Part shown: piece after piece, positions 1 through 10,452 of the stretch | How positions within the stretch are numbered: position 1 is the stretch's first letter | How the letters are laid out: each line of letters opens with the position of its first letter | Source of the DNA: Saccharum officinarum | Lineage: Eukaryota > Streptophyta > Magnoliopsida > Poales > Poaceae | Length of the DNA stretch: 64,000 nucleotides | Assembly: GCA_020631735.1 (NCBI GenBank) | Contig: CM036231.1 | Location: 957,831 to 1,021,830, forward strand | Direction: 5' to 3' | Made by a program: the position numbers and the translations under genes | Notes under the pieces: generated by a model | What the model saw: only the letters and a program-made list of their open reading frames with translations | Told to the model about the DNA's origin: nothing | The model's database searches: none

Positions 1-1499
1 TAAAGCTCTTGATCTCCAACGAATTTCTCACCGTCTATACTTGATCAACCATTATCAATAACACACATCCAGAGGCAATCATGCATAGACAAACAAGACT
101 ATAATTAGAACAATACACCAACAGTAAGAAAATAAAATAAAAAGTCTTTAAAATGAATCTACAACTTGCTAGGATCACACAGACGCGAAGATCACGAAAA
201 TCGGAACTAAAACGACAAAGTTATGAATTTCCAAAGATTTCCTATAGAAAAATAAATACTTTAATATAAACTTGAAAATAAATTATCTCAAACCTACTGT
301 ACAGTTCTATCATCACGTAGAGCTCGCAAATACGAATCTAACGCAATTTGAATGGATCAAATCGGAGTTAAAACGGATAATTTATGACTAAAACAAACTC
401 AGTGGCAAAACTGTAAATATCAGAAAGCGTATTTTTCATTTACCGAAACGAAATACGTTTTCAACCGATCAAAGCGTACTCTGAGCTTTACGTTTTAGGA
501 CTGCGGGTTAAGAACTTAAAAACTTCAGGGTTTCTTTTACAATTTTACAAACGAACCGGTAACTTCTATTTACATCCGTTGGATTCAAATCGGACGGTCC
601 AAATCGGATCAGGGAGGAAACCGGCGGCGCTCCGGTCGGAATCGGCCGACGGTGAGCTTCCCGCGGCGGCGCCATGGCCGGAATAACCTATCTCGCTCTA
701 CGGTGCACGAAAACGCGAACGGAGAGCACCTGCGGGTAGACAACTCGAACGCGAACTCACCTAGGGCAGAATCGTGGCCGGGGATGAAGCAAGGAGCGCG
801 TGCGGCTTGGAGGGGCGGACGGTGGAGCTCGTGCTCGCGGTGACCTAGCTCCCGAGCACCAAAGCGGCTACCGATAAGACGGGATGAGGGCGGAGAGGTG
901 AGGGTCTCGTTTTATAGCCCGTGGGCATCTCCGGTTATGGAAAGGAGGGAGATTTGGAGATCGATTCGGATCGGGGAAGAGAGGGAAGGCGGCGTTCGTC
1001 GATGGAAAACGCCGGAGGAAGAAGAAGGAAAGGTGAGGAGAGACACTGACAAGCGGGACCCACATGTCAGCGGCTCAGGGCGGAAAGAACGCGGCCGCTG
1101 CGGGACGCGAGCGCGCGCGCGCGGTGACGGGCTGTCGGGCCGTGACTTGGGCTCGGCCCAGGGGGAGAAGGAGGCCGCGGGAGAGAGGAAAGAGCGGGCC
1201 GCGCACGCTGGGCTGCGGGGAGAAACGGCCCAAGAGCAGAAAGAAAATAAGAAATCCTTTTCCAATTTTTCAAATTCCTTTTTCAACTGATTTTCACATC
1301 AAATTTAAATTTAAATCAAACCACTCAATACAAAACTTCAAATGCAGCAGCATGAATGCTCAATCATGTTTCTACCCTTATATTTGATTTTAAATTTATA
1401 AAAATTATTCTTATTCTAAATTTTGCATGCTTCACAAAAATAAATATAAAAATCATGTTTTTCCTATTTTTCTTCTTTTCAAATTTTTAGGGTGTTACA
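1..1499 (-). repeat. 3' LTR of the nested chromovirus (partial)
   Basis: This is a direct copy of 8954-10452 with three substitutions seen by eye. It ends in the terminus GGGTGTTACA, which reads TGTAACACCC in element orientation. About 1.26 kb of this LTR lies before the window. It contains the same TATA-like site as the 5' LTR (911-916). Confidence 0.95.
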
Positions 1500-1500
1500 A

Positions 1501-1514
1501 TTCTACCCCCCTTA
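1501..1514 (-). other. Polypurine tract of the nested chromovirus
   Basis: On the minus strand the purine-rich stretch AAGGGGGGTAGAA lies directly before the LTR terminus TGTAACACCC. This is where plus-strand DNA synthesis is primed in LTR retrotransposons. It sits about 35 bp beyond the pol stop codon, as expected. Confidence 0.8.
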
Positions 1515-1546
1515 AGATGAATCTCGTCCCGAGATTCGACCGATGC

Positions 1547-4437
1547 TTACTCAAACAGTTGCGGGTAGGTTTTTCTCAGATCCTCTTCTCGTTCCCAAGT
1601 AGCCTCTTCTGCTGTGTACCGATTCCATTGTACTTTACACATTTTGATTGTTCTACTTCTTGTGACTCTGTCCGCAGTCTCTAAAATTTTAACCGGAAAC
1701 TCTTCATATGTAAGATCCTCCTTAACAGTGAGTTCCTCTAATGGAATCTGCTCCTCTGGTACTCGTAAACATTTCTTCAATTGAGACACATGGAACACAT
1801 CATGTACACCTGCCAAACTTTCAGGTAATTCCAACTGATATGCCACTTCACCACGTCTCTCTATAATCTTGAAAGGTCCAATATATCTTGGTGCCAATTT
1901 ACCCTTCATGTTGAACCTCTTCACACTCCTCATTGGCGATACTTTCAAATATACATAATCCCCTACCTCAAAAGTCAACTCCCTTCTGCGAGTATCAGCA
2001 TAGCTTTTCTGTCTGGACTGTGCTATTTTTAGATTATCTCTAATCATTCTCACTTTCTTTTCAGCATCCTTTAATACATCAGGCCCATACACTTGACTCT
2101 CCCCTGTCTGATTCCAGAACAACGGGGTTCTACACTTTCGTCCATACAGAGCCTCAAACGGTGCCATTTGAAGACTCTTCTGATAACTGTTGTTATAAGA
2201 GAACTCTGCGTAAGGCAAACTCTTATCCCAGCTAGTTCCATATTGTAAAGCACAAGCTCTCAACATATCTTCCAATATCTGATTAATTCTCTCCATTTGA
2301 CCATCTGTCTGAGGATGATAAGCTGTACTAAAATTTAATTTGGTTCCCAATGATTCATGTATCTTTTGCCAATAATGAGATGTAAACTGAGTACCTCGAT
2401 CAGACACAATCTTCTTAGGTACTCCATGTAGACTCACTATTCTTTCCATATACAACTCTGCCAACTTCGCACTGCTATATGTAGTCTTCACAGGCAGAAA
2501 ATGAGCAACCTTAGTCAGACGATCCACTATCACCCAAATTGAATCATATCCTCTTTGAGTCCGTGGCAACCCAACTATAAAATCCATACCAACCTCTTCC
2601 CATTTCCACTCGGGTATCTGCATAGGCTGTAACAATCCTGCAGGTCTCTGATGTTCCGCTTTCACTCTTTGACAAGTATCACACAAAGCAACATACTCAG
2701 CAACATCTCTCTTTAAACCGTACCACCAATATTTCTCTTTCAGATCCAAATACATCTTAGTACTCCCCGGATGTATGGAATAAGCTGACTCATGAGCTTC
2801 ACGCAGAATTGCCATTCTGATATCCTTATCTTCGGGCACACACAGCCTTTTTCCAAACCATAGCGTACCATTATCATCCTTACGGAACCCTGGAGATTTA
2901 CCTTTCGCTATGTTTTCAGCTATCTCCCTCAACTTTTCATCCTTCTGCTGACCTTTACGGATCTCTTGCTCTAGAGTAGGCTCTAATACTAATTCCACTG
3001 CATTGGTAGTAAATCCTAAGTTCAAATACTTGCACTCAGCACATAATTCCTTTGGCATAAGCATTACTTGTATTTCATTTGCATAACTTTTCCTACTAAG
3101 AGCATCAGCAACAACGTTGGCCTTTCCTGGATGATAATGCACCTCTAGATCATAGTCTTTTATCAACTCCAACCATCTACGCTGCCTCAAGTTCAGATCC
3201 GTTTGAGTGAAGATATACCTTAGACTCTTGTGATCAGTGTATATATCACTCTTGTGTCCAATCAAATAATGTCTCCATATCTTTAATGCATGAACTACTG
3301 CAGCTAATTCCAAATCATGAGTAGGGTAATTTAACTCATGCTTCCTCAACTGCCTTGATGCATATGCCACAACTCTACCTTCTTGCATCAGTACACATCC
3401 CAAACCCAATCGAGATGCATCACAATAGATAGAGAAAGGTTTACTCAGATCTGGCAAAACTAAGACGGGTGCAGTCGTCAATCTCTTCTTTAGTTCCTCA
3501 AAATTAGCCTGACACTTCTCGGACCACACAAACTTGGCATTCTTCTCCAATAATGCAGTCATTGGTTTTGCAAGCTTTGAAAATCCCTCTATAAATCTTC
3601 TATAATAACCAGCTAATCCCAAGAAGCTACGAATCTCACTCACATTGATGGGTGGTTTCCAATTCAATACATCTTTCACCTTGCCAGGATCTACTGATAT
3701 TCCTCCATTAGAGACAATGTGACCCAGAAAAGAAACTTCCTTCAACCAAAACTCACATTTACTCCTCTTTGCATAAAGTTGGTGTTCTCTGAGCTTCTGC
3801 AAGACCAACCTCAAATGTTCAGCATGTTCTTCCTCAGTCTTGGAAAATACTAGAATATCATCGATAAATACCACTACAAACTTATCCAGATATTCCATGA
3901 ACACCTTATTCATTAAGTACATGAAGTATGCAGGGGCATTAGTCAAACCAAAAGACATCACCGTGTACTCATACAACCCATACCGAGTAGTAAAAGCTGT
4001 CTTTGGTATATCACTAGCACGAATCTTCAACTGATGATACCCAGAACGAAGATCAATCTTGGAAAATACACAAGCTCCTCTCAACTGATCAAACAGGTCA
4101 TCAATCCTAGGCAATGGGTACTTGTTCTTAATAGTAACCTCATTAAGAGACCGATAATCTACACACATCCTCTGAGTTCCATCTTTCTTATCCACAAAAA
4201 TCACTGGTGCCCCCCATGGTGAAGAACTAGGACGAATAAAACCCTTATCCTGCAACTCCTTAATTTGTTTCTTAAGTTCTTCTAATTCATTTACTCCCAT
4301 TCTATATGGACGCTTAGCTATAGGTGCAGTTCCAGGTAATAATTCAATAATAAATTCAATGTCACGGTCTGGTGGCATACCTGGCAATTCCTCTGGAAAC
4401 ACATCTGGAAACTCCTCCACAACTGGATCTTCCTGGT
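1547..4437 (-). pseudogene. pol: pol: reverse transcriptase, RNase H, integrase, chromodomain
   Basis: The open frame runs about 957 codons from 4420 and is readable a little upstream. In order it shows the RT domain (VDYRSLNE near residue 90 and the catalytic [12 protein letters not shown] near residue 180), RNase H ([13 protein letters not shown], then [10 protein letters not shown]), the integrase zinc finger (HPGSTKMY ... CDTCQ), the integrase core ([30 protein letters not shown]) and a C-terminal chromodomain ([14 protein letters not shown]). It would make the enzymes for reverse transcription and chromatin-targeted integration. This block is itself intact. It is separated from gag-protease by a single-base frameshift near 4440, so a full gag-pol polyprotein cannot be made without recoding. 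Confidence 0.93.
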
Positions 4438-4439
4438 TG

Positions 4440-4865
4440 GCCCATCATTGAGCTGGTTCACTGTAGCAGTCTCTTGTTTTTGCACTTTTACTTCAACCCT
4501 GATTCTATCACCCTTTGGTGTTGTCAGTACAACTGATTTATCCTTACACTGAATCTCTGCTTGTTGTTGCATCATCCAATCCATTCCCAATATAAGATCA
4601 ATCCCAGCTGTTCTCAATACTATAGGGCTAACTGTAAACTCTACCCCCTTAAGTTGAGACTAATCGGAAGACAGCGATAAGATGCTGGCATGCTTCCACC
4701 AGGTGAGTTTACTAAGATAGGATTCTTCATGGCACATAAATGGATTCTATGTATTCTAACAAATGATTGCGATATGAAAGAATGTGATGCTCCAGAATCA
4801 AAAAGTACAGTGGCGGGAGTAGAGTGAACATCGAACGTACCAAGCATAACTTCTGGCTCCTCCAC
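4440..4865 (-). pseudogene. Retroviral-type aspartic protease, frameshifted
   Basis: The N-terminal half carries the aspartic protease site (LFDSGASHSFIS), and the second half carries DLILGMDWM, the usual downstream part of the same domain. Between them, near 4644-4648, a run of five Gs on the coding strand makes a TAG. One more G would restore the family frame, so this looks like a single-base deletion. A second loss of one base (modulo 3) near 4440 separates this frame from RT. The frame is continuous with gag through a TAG at the gag end. The protease would normally cut the gag-pol polyprotein. Confidence 0.85.
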
Positions 4866-4874
4866 TGCAGTTTC

Positions 4875-5963
4875 CTAGGACAAGTGATTCACCCTTCCTG
4901 AGTTAGGTGCGGTCTTCTGGTGGCTGCTCTGTCTCTGGGGAGTCTGCTGGTTAAGCTTCTCCGGGCAATTGTAAGACATGTGACCTTCTTTTCCACATCG
5001 GAAACACTTGTTGGGGGTATTGGGAGCACTAGTCTTCATAGGAGTGTTATTGGAAGGACCCTGACGCTGTGCTTGATTTCCATTCTGCTGCGGTGGACGT
5101 TGGTTGCTATTCTGTGGCTGGAATGGGGGACGTTGCGAAAACTGTCCACGGAATGGGGCCTGACCACGATTCCACTGTCCAGAGAGAGGCCTCTGCTGAG
5201 TATTCTGCTGAAAACCAGTACGCAGTCGGGTGTTGCTATTAGAGACTTGTCCCTGTAACCTCTTCCTCTTTGCATCCATTTCCTTGCGCTTGCTATCCAC
5301 CACGATAGCGCGGTTTACAAGCGTCTGAAAATTAGGGTAGGTATTGGACATCAACTGCAACTGTAGTCCATCATATAATCCCTTCAAGAAGCGGCGCTGC
5401 TTATCATTGTCATTGGCCACCTCATGTGGAGCATATCGTGACAATTGAGCAAACTTGTCACGGTACTCAGCTACAGTCATTGACCCTTGGGTCAGGTTCC
5501 TGAATTCCTCCGCCTTCAACTCTATCATTCCTTCAGGTATATGGTAAGCCCTGAAGTTCTCCCTAAACTCCTGCCAGGTGACTGCAGGAGCATTGGCAGG
5601 ACGACCATACTCATATGACTCCCACCAATCCTGAGCTTCTCCCTGAAGTTGCCCAGAAGCAAACAACACCTTCTGTCGGTCATCACATTGGGCAATAGTG
5701 AGTTGTTTCTCCACCGCACGAAGCCAATCATCGGCCTCCAAAGGGTCAGCAACATGTGTGAACACTGGGGGACGACCCTTCAAAAACTCACCACGCTTAT
5801 CACGTGGTTGAGCCCCAGCAACTGGCTGATTTTGCTGATTTTGCACTAGTTGCTGCATCAACTGCGTCTGTACCGCCAACAGTTGCTCAATAGTTGGTGG
5901 CGGTGGTGGTAGTGGATTTGGGGGAATGTTTCCACGACCTCTGCCTCTTCCTCTTCCGGCCAT
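4875..5963 (-). CDS. gag: gag (capsid/nucleocapsid) of the chromovirus
   Basis: About 362 residues. The start was placed at the methionine before the arginine-glycine repeat (MAGRGRGRGRG), seven residues inside the longest frame. It shows the retrotransposon gag core (EADDWLRAVEKQL, WWESYE, TWQEFRENFRAYH, SMTVAEYRDKFAQLSRYAP) and a CCHC zinc knuckle (CFRCGKEGHMSYNC) near the end. It would form the virus-like particle and bind RNA. The next codons after its TAG stop are in the same frame and lead into protease. The stop may be a mutation of a single gag-pol frame or a readthrough site; the sequence cannot decide. Confidence 0.9.
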   Translation of the reverse strand: MAGRGRGRGRGNIPPNPLPPPPPTIEQLLAVQTQLMQQLVQNQQNQPVAGAQPRDKRGEFLKGRPPVFTHVADPLEADDWLRAVEKQLTIAQCDDRQKVLFASGQLQGEAQDWWESYEYGRPANAPAVTWQEFRENFRAYHIPEGMIELKAEEFRNLTQGSMTVAEYRDKFAQLSRYAPHEVANDNDKQRRFLKGLYDGLQLQLMSNTYPNFQTLVNRAIVVDSKRKEMDAKRKRLQGQVSNSNTRLRTGFQQNTQQRPLSGQWNRGQAPFRGQFSQRPPFQPQNSNQRPPQQNGNQAQRQGPSNNTPMKTSAPNTPNKCFRCGKEGHMSYNCPEKLNQQTPQRQSSHQKTAPNSGRVNHLS

Positions 5964-6782
5964 CTGCCACCCATAAACATGCAAACTTTAAGAATTCCAT
6001 GATTTCAACCACTTATAAGATTAAGAAGGAGATCTGAAAGTTTTCTGGACGAGTAGCAATGTTGACAGTTCAGTATTTCAATCATATCTCGAGCTACAGA
6101 AATCCAAAAGAGGCGTGCCTTATATGGTTGGAAAACTTATGAAATTATCCACAATTTCTATTCAGACCTCAAGATCAAATTCTGTCATTAAGTCTATGAA
6201 AAATAAAGCGTAACAGAAACTGTTCAAGATTCCAGTCTGTGCAGAAACTTTAACTTGTAAAAATTATATCTCTCGAACCAGATCAGATAAAAAGGTGATT
6301 CCAGTGACATTTGAAAGATGCTTGAGTCTAGTTTCTCTCATAAAAATTTCATAAATGTTGCACGAACCGTTTTTAAACTATAGCAGAAACATTGAAGACT
6401 GCTCCAGAAAACAGCAAGGACAGAAACGTGATAATATCAAACCCCAACTATTATTCCTTGACTATTAAACTTATTATTCTTAAGAATGGAACTTGTAGAC
6501 ATGCCTACAAGTCCCGACACTCAAACAAAGATCCAACTCACACATAAGCATAATAATAAAGCAACTAGCACACCAAGGTTCAAACCACACGACAGACTCG
6601 ACTGACTCAACTGACGTTACTAAGAACGTTCTTATTACATAAAGGACTCCTACTTCCTAAGGAAGTGGCTCATGCTCTAATGTCTCATAAATCTTGGGCA
6701 TGCCTTGGTTTGCTCGGAGCTCATCAATGGTTGCTTGGCACCTCTTGATAGTCTTCCCTTGTGCCTTCACCATCTCTTCTAG
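5964..6782 (-). other. Non-coding spacer between the extra ORF and gag
   Basis: About 820 bp inside the chromovirus with no coding frame of note. I see no strong repeat or splice signals that I would defend. It could act as the leader for gag translation. Confidence 0.6.
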
Positions 6783-7499
6783 CTACAGCTTCCTATCCAT
6801 CATATCATAGACAAAGTCCACCATTACCCGAGGTAGTGGCTCTAGCTGCACTAGATCTGTCATAGCCCATCCAAGTTCGGGATGTGCACGAGGAAAGAAG
6901 CGATAAATGTCATGCTTCATAAGGTTAAAGCGAAGATAGCGGAGACCCATACATGCTTCAAAAGCAGCATCTTCAATGCTATCCTCTATAGTAGCTCGAT
7001 GTCCCACGTGAGAGAACATCCTGTCCAGCTAATATGCTCCCTTGTCTTCCGTATGGGCAAAGATGCTTGCCCTTGCCTTCCAGTACGTGTCCTCCAGTGG
7101 ATGAGTGTACTCCCAACAGACGTACTCCACAGCTGGATGCCAATCAGCGAAGTAAGCAGTGAGCATCCCCACCAGGCGAAGATGAGAGACAGCATTTCCT
7201 CCATTCCTGTGGTAAATCCTCACAGTCCACCCCATTGGAGCAGGTGGCATATCTTCAGGAGCTTCATATGATGGAGGCGGGGGTTGTACTCCTCCATTAG
7301 CTTCCTCTTCATCATCTTCAATCTTGACGATTTCTGGATCTTCTTCAGACTCAGGCTCTTCCTGGGAAGGTGCTGGTGCTACAGGAGTCTGCTCCTGTTC
7401 CTGAGGTTCTAGCTCTTGTGGCTCTTCAGTTGCATGCAGAGCACGAGGTGGGTAGTATCCTCCAGAGCTAATGCGGGCAGTCTTACGGTCACGGGCCAT
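6783..7499 (-). pseudogene. Extra ORF upstream of gag (orf0-like), split by one TAG
   Basis: Two frames (156 codons from 7499 and 78 codons from 7019) lie in the same phase and are separated by one TAG at 7029-7031, so they form one ORF of about 239 codons. The N-terminus is basic (MARDRKTARI). The middle is very acidic and proline/glutamate-rich (residues about 25-85), and the C-terminal half looks globular with many tryptophans and tyrosines. It ends about 820 bp before gag. I do not recognise a domain. From memory, an additional ORF before gag has been described in related rice elements (RIRE3/RIRE8). The function is unknown. Confidence 0.7.
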
Positions 7500-7673
7500 C
7501 TACAGAATTTTTAGATGAAGTTAGAATAGAGGCAAAATTTCGTAATAGAATGTGACATAAGAAGCATAAAAATTTATCAAATAACAAGAGCAAGATAGTG
7601 AGCATAAAAATAGTGTAAAGATGATACTAAATCGACCATTCCTAGCTAGGCTTGCGTCCTACAGTCAACAAGA

Positions 7674-7685
7674 GCTCCGATACCA
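7674..7685 (-). other. Primer binding site (initiator tRNA-Met type)
   Basis: In element orientation the sequence TGGTATCGGAGC lies three bases inside the 5' LTR end. It matches the common plant PBS TGGTATCAGAGC, complementary to the 3' end of initiator methionine tRNA, with one mismatch. It fixes the 5' LTR boundary at 7689. Confidence 0.88.
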
Positions 7686-7688
7686 ATT

Positions 7689-10452
7689 TGTCACACCCAT
7701 TTATCGACCAAATGGAATGCATACCCTTATGTGCGCCCAGAGATCAATCACACATAAGTTCACAAATTATAACAGAAGTATCATCACAAATGTTATTACA
7801 TCACAAATATTTAAACACATAGTCTTAACACAAATGTAGCGGAAGTATAAATAAAAAAAATCTCTCATGGTAGCTCCAGTCACAGGTACATTGACTGGTT
7901 GACAGCAAGACTAGTAATCTTCAGGGAAGTAGGCGTAGTAGTCACTATTACCTCCATCTGTTACCCATCCGGGATTTTTATCCAAGTAAAAGAAATAAAC
8001 AAGCGTAAGTACATCTCGTACTCAACAAGTGTAACATGGGGTTCATGAGGCTCAAAAAGACATATTCATTGGTTTATCAGCATGTAGCTTTTAGTTAGCA
8101 TGATTTTAGCATAACAATAGCATCAAATTGTCTCAATATAAACATTAAACATATGATCCATGTGAAATGATTAATGAATAGCAAAAACATAATTATAAAC
8201 AATTATTCAACTATTCCATAAGGGTCCAAGGCCACTCGTGACCGTGAGCACGGCTGTTATAACAGTTTTACACTCTGCAGAGGTTGTACACTTTCACTGT
8301 GAGTCGTGTTACCCAAATGCCCGGGTTAATTACTCCCAAAACACTACCAAGGTGAGCAGGCAGGGTAAACACTATGAAGTCTTTCGAAGGTTCGTCTAAC
8401 AAGTTAGGGTCATTAGATTTCACTCGGCAAACAAATGTAGAGCCCCCTTCCTGATGGCACAATAACACGCAGCCTATACACATGAGGACAGAGGCCGCAC
8501 TATACCCGATTCGTCAAGCCATTCTTACGCCATAAAGGAATACCTCTAACAAGCTAGAAAAGGTCCTTCTATATGACTAAAGCCAGAGCCATATAGCCCC
8601 CACAGTTGTACTGTAAATCCCGGATTGTCGCTTATAGATGAGTCCTTATGGAGAGTAACAAGAGCACCAAAGTAACCCCATGCTCTAGTACCCTTAAACA
8701 GTAATAAAATCATCTTTTAATGTTTATTGCATATTCCATTAGTCAAATTACATGATCATAGTCCATGTTTAAGCACTAGCCAAAATACTCAATGCAATTT
8801 AATAGGTACCAAGGTAAAGGATCAATCGCTAAGTCATCCTTAACAAGGAATAAATGCATAATGATATTAATTGCATAAAGTGAATAGGACAACAAGGATA
8901 ATCCCATGCTATACTTGCCTTGCTCGAACTGGTCCTGAAGATCTTGCTCGTAGTAAAGCTCTTGATCTCCAATGAATTTCTCACCGTCTATACTTGATCA
9001 ACCATTATCAATAACACACATCCAGAGGCAATCATGCATAGACAAACAAGACTATAATTAGAACAATACACCAACAGTAAGAAAATAAAATAAAAAGTCT
9101 TTAAAATGAATCTACAACTTGCTAGGATCACACAGACGCGAAGATCACGAAAATCGGAACTAAAACGACAAAGTTATGAATTTCCAAAGATTTCCTATAG
9201 AAAAATAAATACTTTAATATAAACTTGAAAATAAATTATCTCAAACCTACTGTACAGTTCTATCATCATGTAGAGCTCGCAAATACGAATCTAACGCAAT
9301 TTGAATGGATCAAATCGGAGTTAAAACGGATAATTTATGACTAAAACAAACTCAGTGGCAAAACTGTAAATATCAGAAAGCGTATTTTTCATTTACCGAA
9401 ACGAAATACGTTTTCAACCGATCAAAGCGTACTCTGAGCTTTACGTTTTAGGACTGCGGGTTAAGAACTTAAAAACTTTAGGGTTTCTTTTACAATTTTA
9501 CAAACGAACCGGTAACTTCTATTTACATCCGTTGGATTCAAATCGGACGGTCCAAATCGGATCAGGGAGGAAACCGGCGGCGCTCCGGTCGGAATCGGCC
9601 GACGGTGAGCTTCCCGCGGCGGCGCCATGGCCGGAATAACCTATCTCGCTCTACGGTGCACGAAAACGCGAACGGAGAGCACCTGCGGGTAGACAACTCG
9701 AACGCGAACTCACCTAGGGCAGAATCGTGGCCGGGGATGAAGCAAGGAGCGCGTGCGGCTTGGAGGGGCGGACGGTGGAGCTCGTGCTCGCGGTGACCTA
9801 GCTCCCGAGCACCAAAGCGGCTACCGATAAGACGGGATGAGGGCGGAGAGGTGAGGGTCTCGTTTTATAGCCCGTGGGCATCTCCGGTTATGGAAAGGAG
9901 GGAGATTTGGAGATCGATTCGGATCGGGGAAGAGAGGGAAGGCGGCGTTCGTCGATGGAAAACGCCGGAGGAAGAAGAAGGAAAGGTGAGGAGAGACACT
10001 GACAAGCGGGACCCACATGTCAGCGGCTCAGGGCGGAAAGAACGCGGCCGCTGCGGGACGCGAGCGCGCGCGCGCGGTGACGGGCTGTCGGGCCGTGACT
10101 TGGGCTCGGCCCAGGGGGAGAAGGAGGCCGCGGGAGAGAGGAAAGAGCGGGCCGCGCACGCTGGGCTGCGGGGAGAAACGGCCCAAGAGCAGAAAGAAAA
10201 TAAGAAATCCTTTTCCAATTTTTCAAATTCCTTTTTCAACTGATTTTCACATCAAATTTAAATTTAAATCAAACCACTCAATACAAAACTTCAAATGCAG
10301 CAGCATGAATGCTCAATCATGTTTCTACCCTTATATTTGATTTTAAATTTATAAAAATTATTCTTATTCTAAATTTTGCATGCTTCACAAAAATAAATAT
10401 AAAAATCATGTTTTTCCTATTTTTCTTCTTTTCAAATTTTTAGGGTGTTACA
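7689..10452 (-). repeat. 5' LTR of the nested chromovirus (complete, 2764 bp)
   Basis: It is bounded by TGTCACACCC on the PBS side and GGGTGTTACA on the outer side; the termini are near-perfect inverted repeats. Its outer 1499 bp matches the start of the window. The GC-rich stretch around 9560-10200 is probably leader and promoter-proximal DNA; no protein-coding gene is credible in it. Confidence 0.93.
9864..9869 (-). promoter_or_regulatory. TATA box of the 5' LTR
   Basis: The minus strand reads CTATAAAACGAG here. Transcription would run toward gag. The same site occurs in the 3' LTR (911-916), and a TATA motif is kept at the matching place in the diverged outer LTR (12035-12042), which supports function. 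Confidence 0.6.

Larger units (their letters stand above)
1..10452 (-). mobile_element. Ty3/gypsy chromovirus (Tekay/Del type), nested, 3' LTR cut by window edge
   Basis: On the minus strand the order is 5' LTR (7689-10452), primer binding site, an extra ORF, gag, protease, RT, RNase H, integrase, chromodomain, polypurine tract and 3' LTR (1-1499, its left part outside the window). The pol order and C-terminal chromodomain identify a chromovirus; LTRs near 2.8 kb fit the Tekay/Del group of grasses. The overlapping 1499 bp of the two LTRs differ by only three transitions that I could find (20/8973, 316/9269, 526/9479), so insertion was recent. The element lies inside the LTR of an older relative (10453-12524). 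The right flank begins TATAC, the likely 5 bp target duplication, but the left flank is outside the window. Coding is broken by two in-frame stops and two single-base frameshifts. Confidence 0.93.

Noticed and set aside
652..1387. Overlapping GC-rich frames of 60-130 codons, repeated at 9605-10340
   Set aside because: They lie inside the LTRs, occur on both strands, have no domains, and recur only because the LTR recurs.
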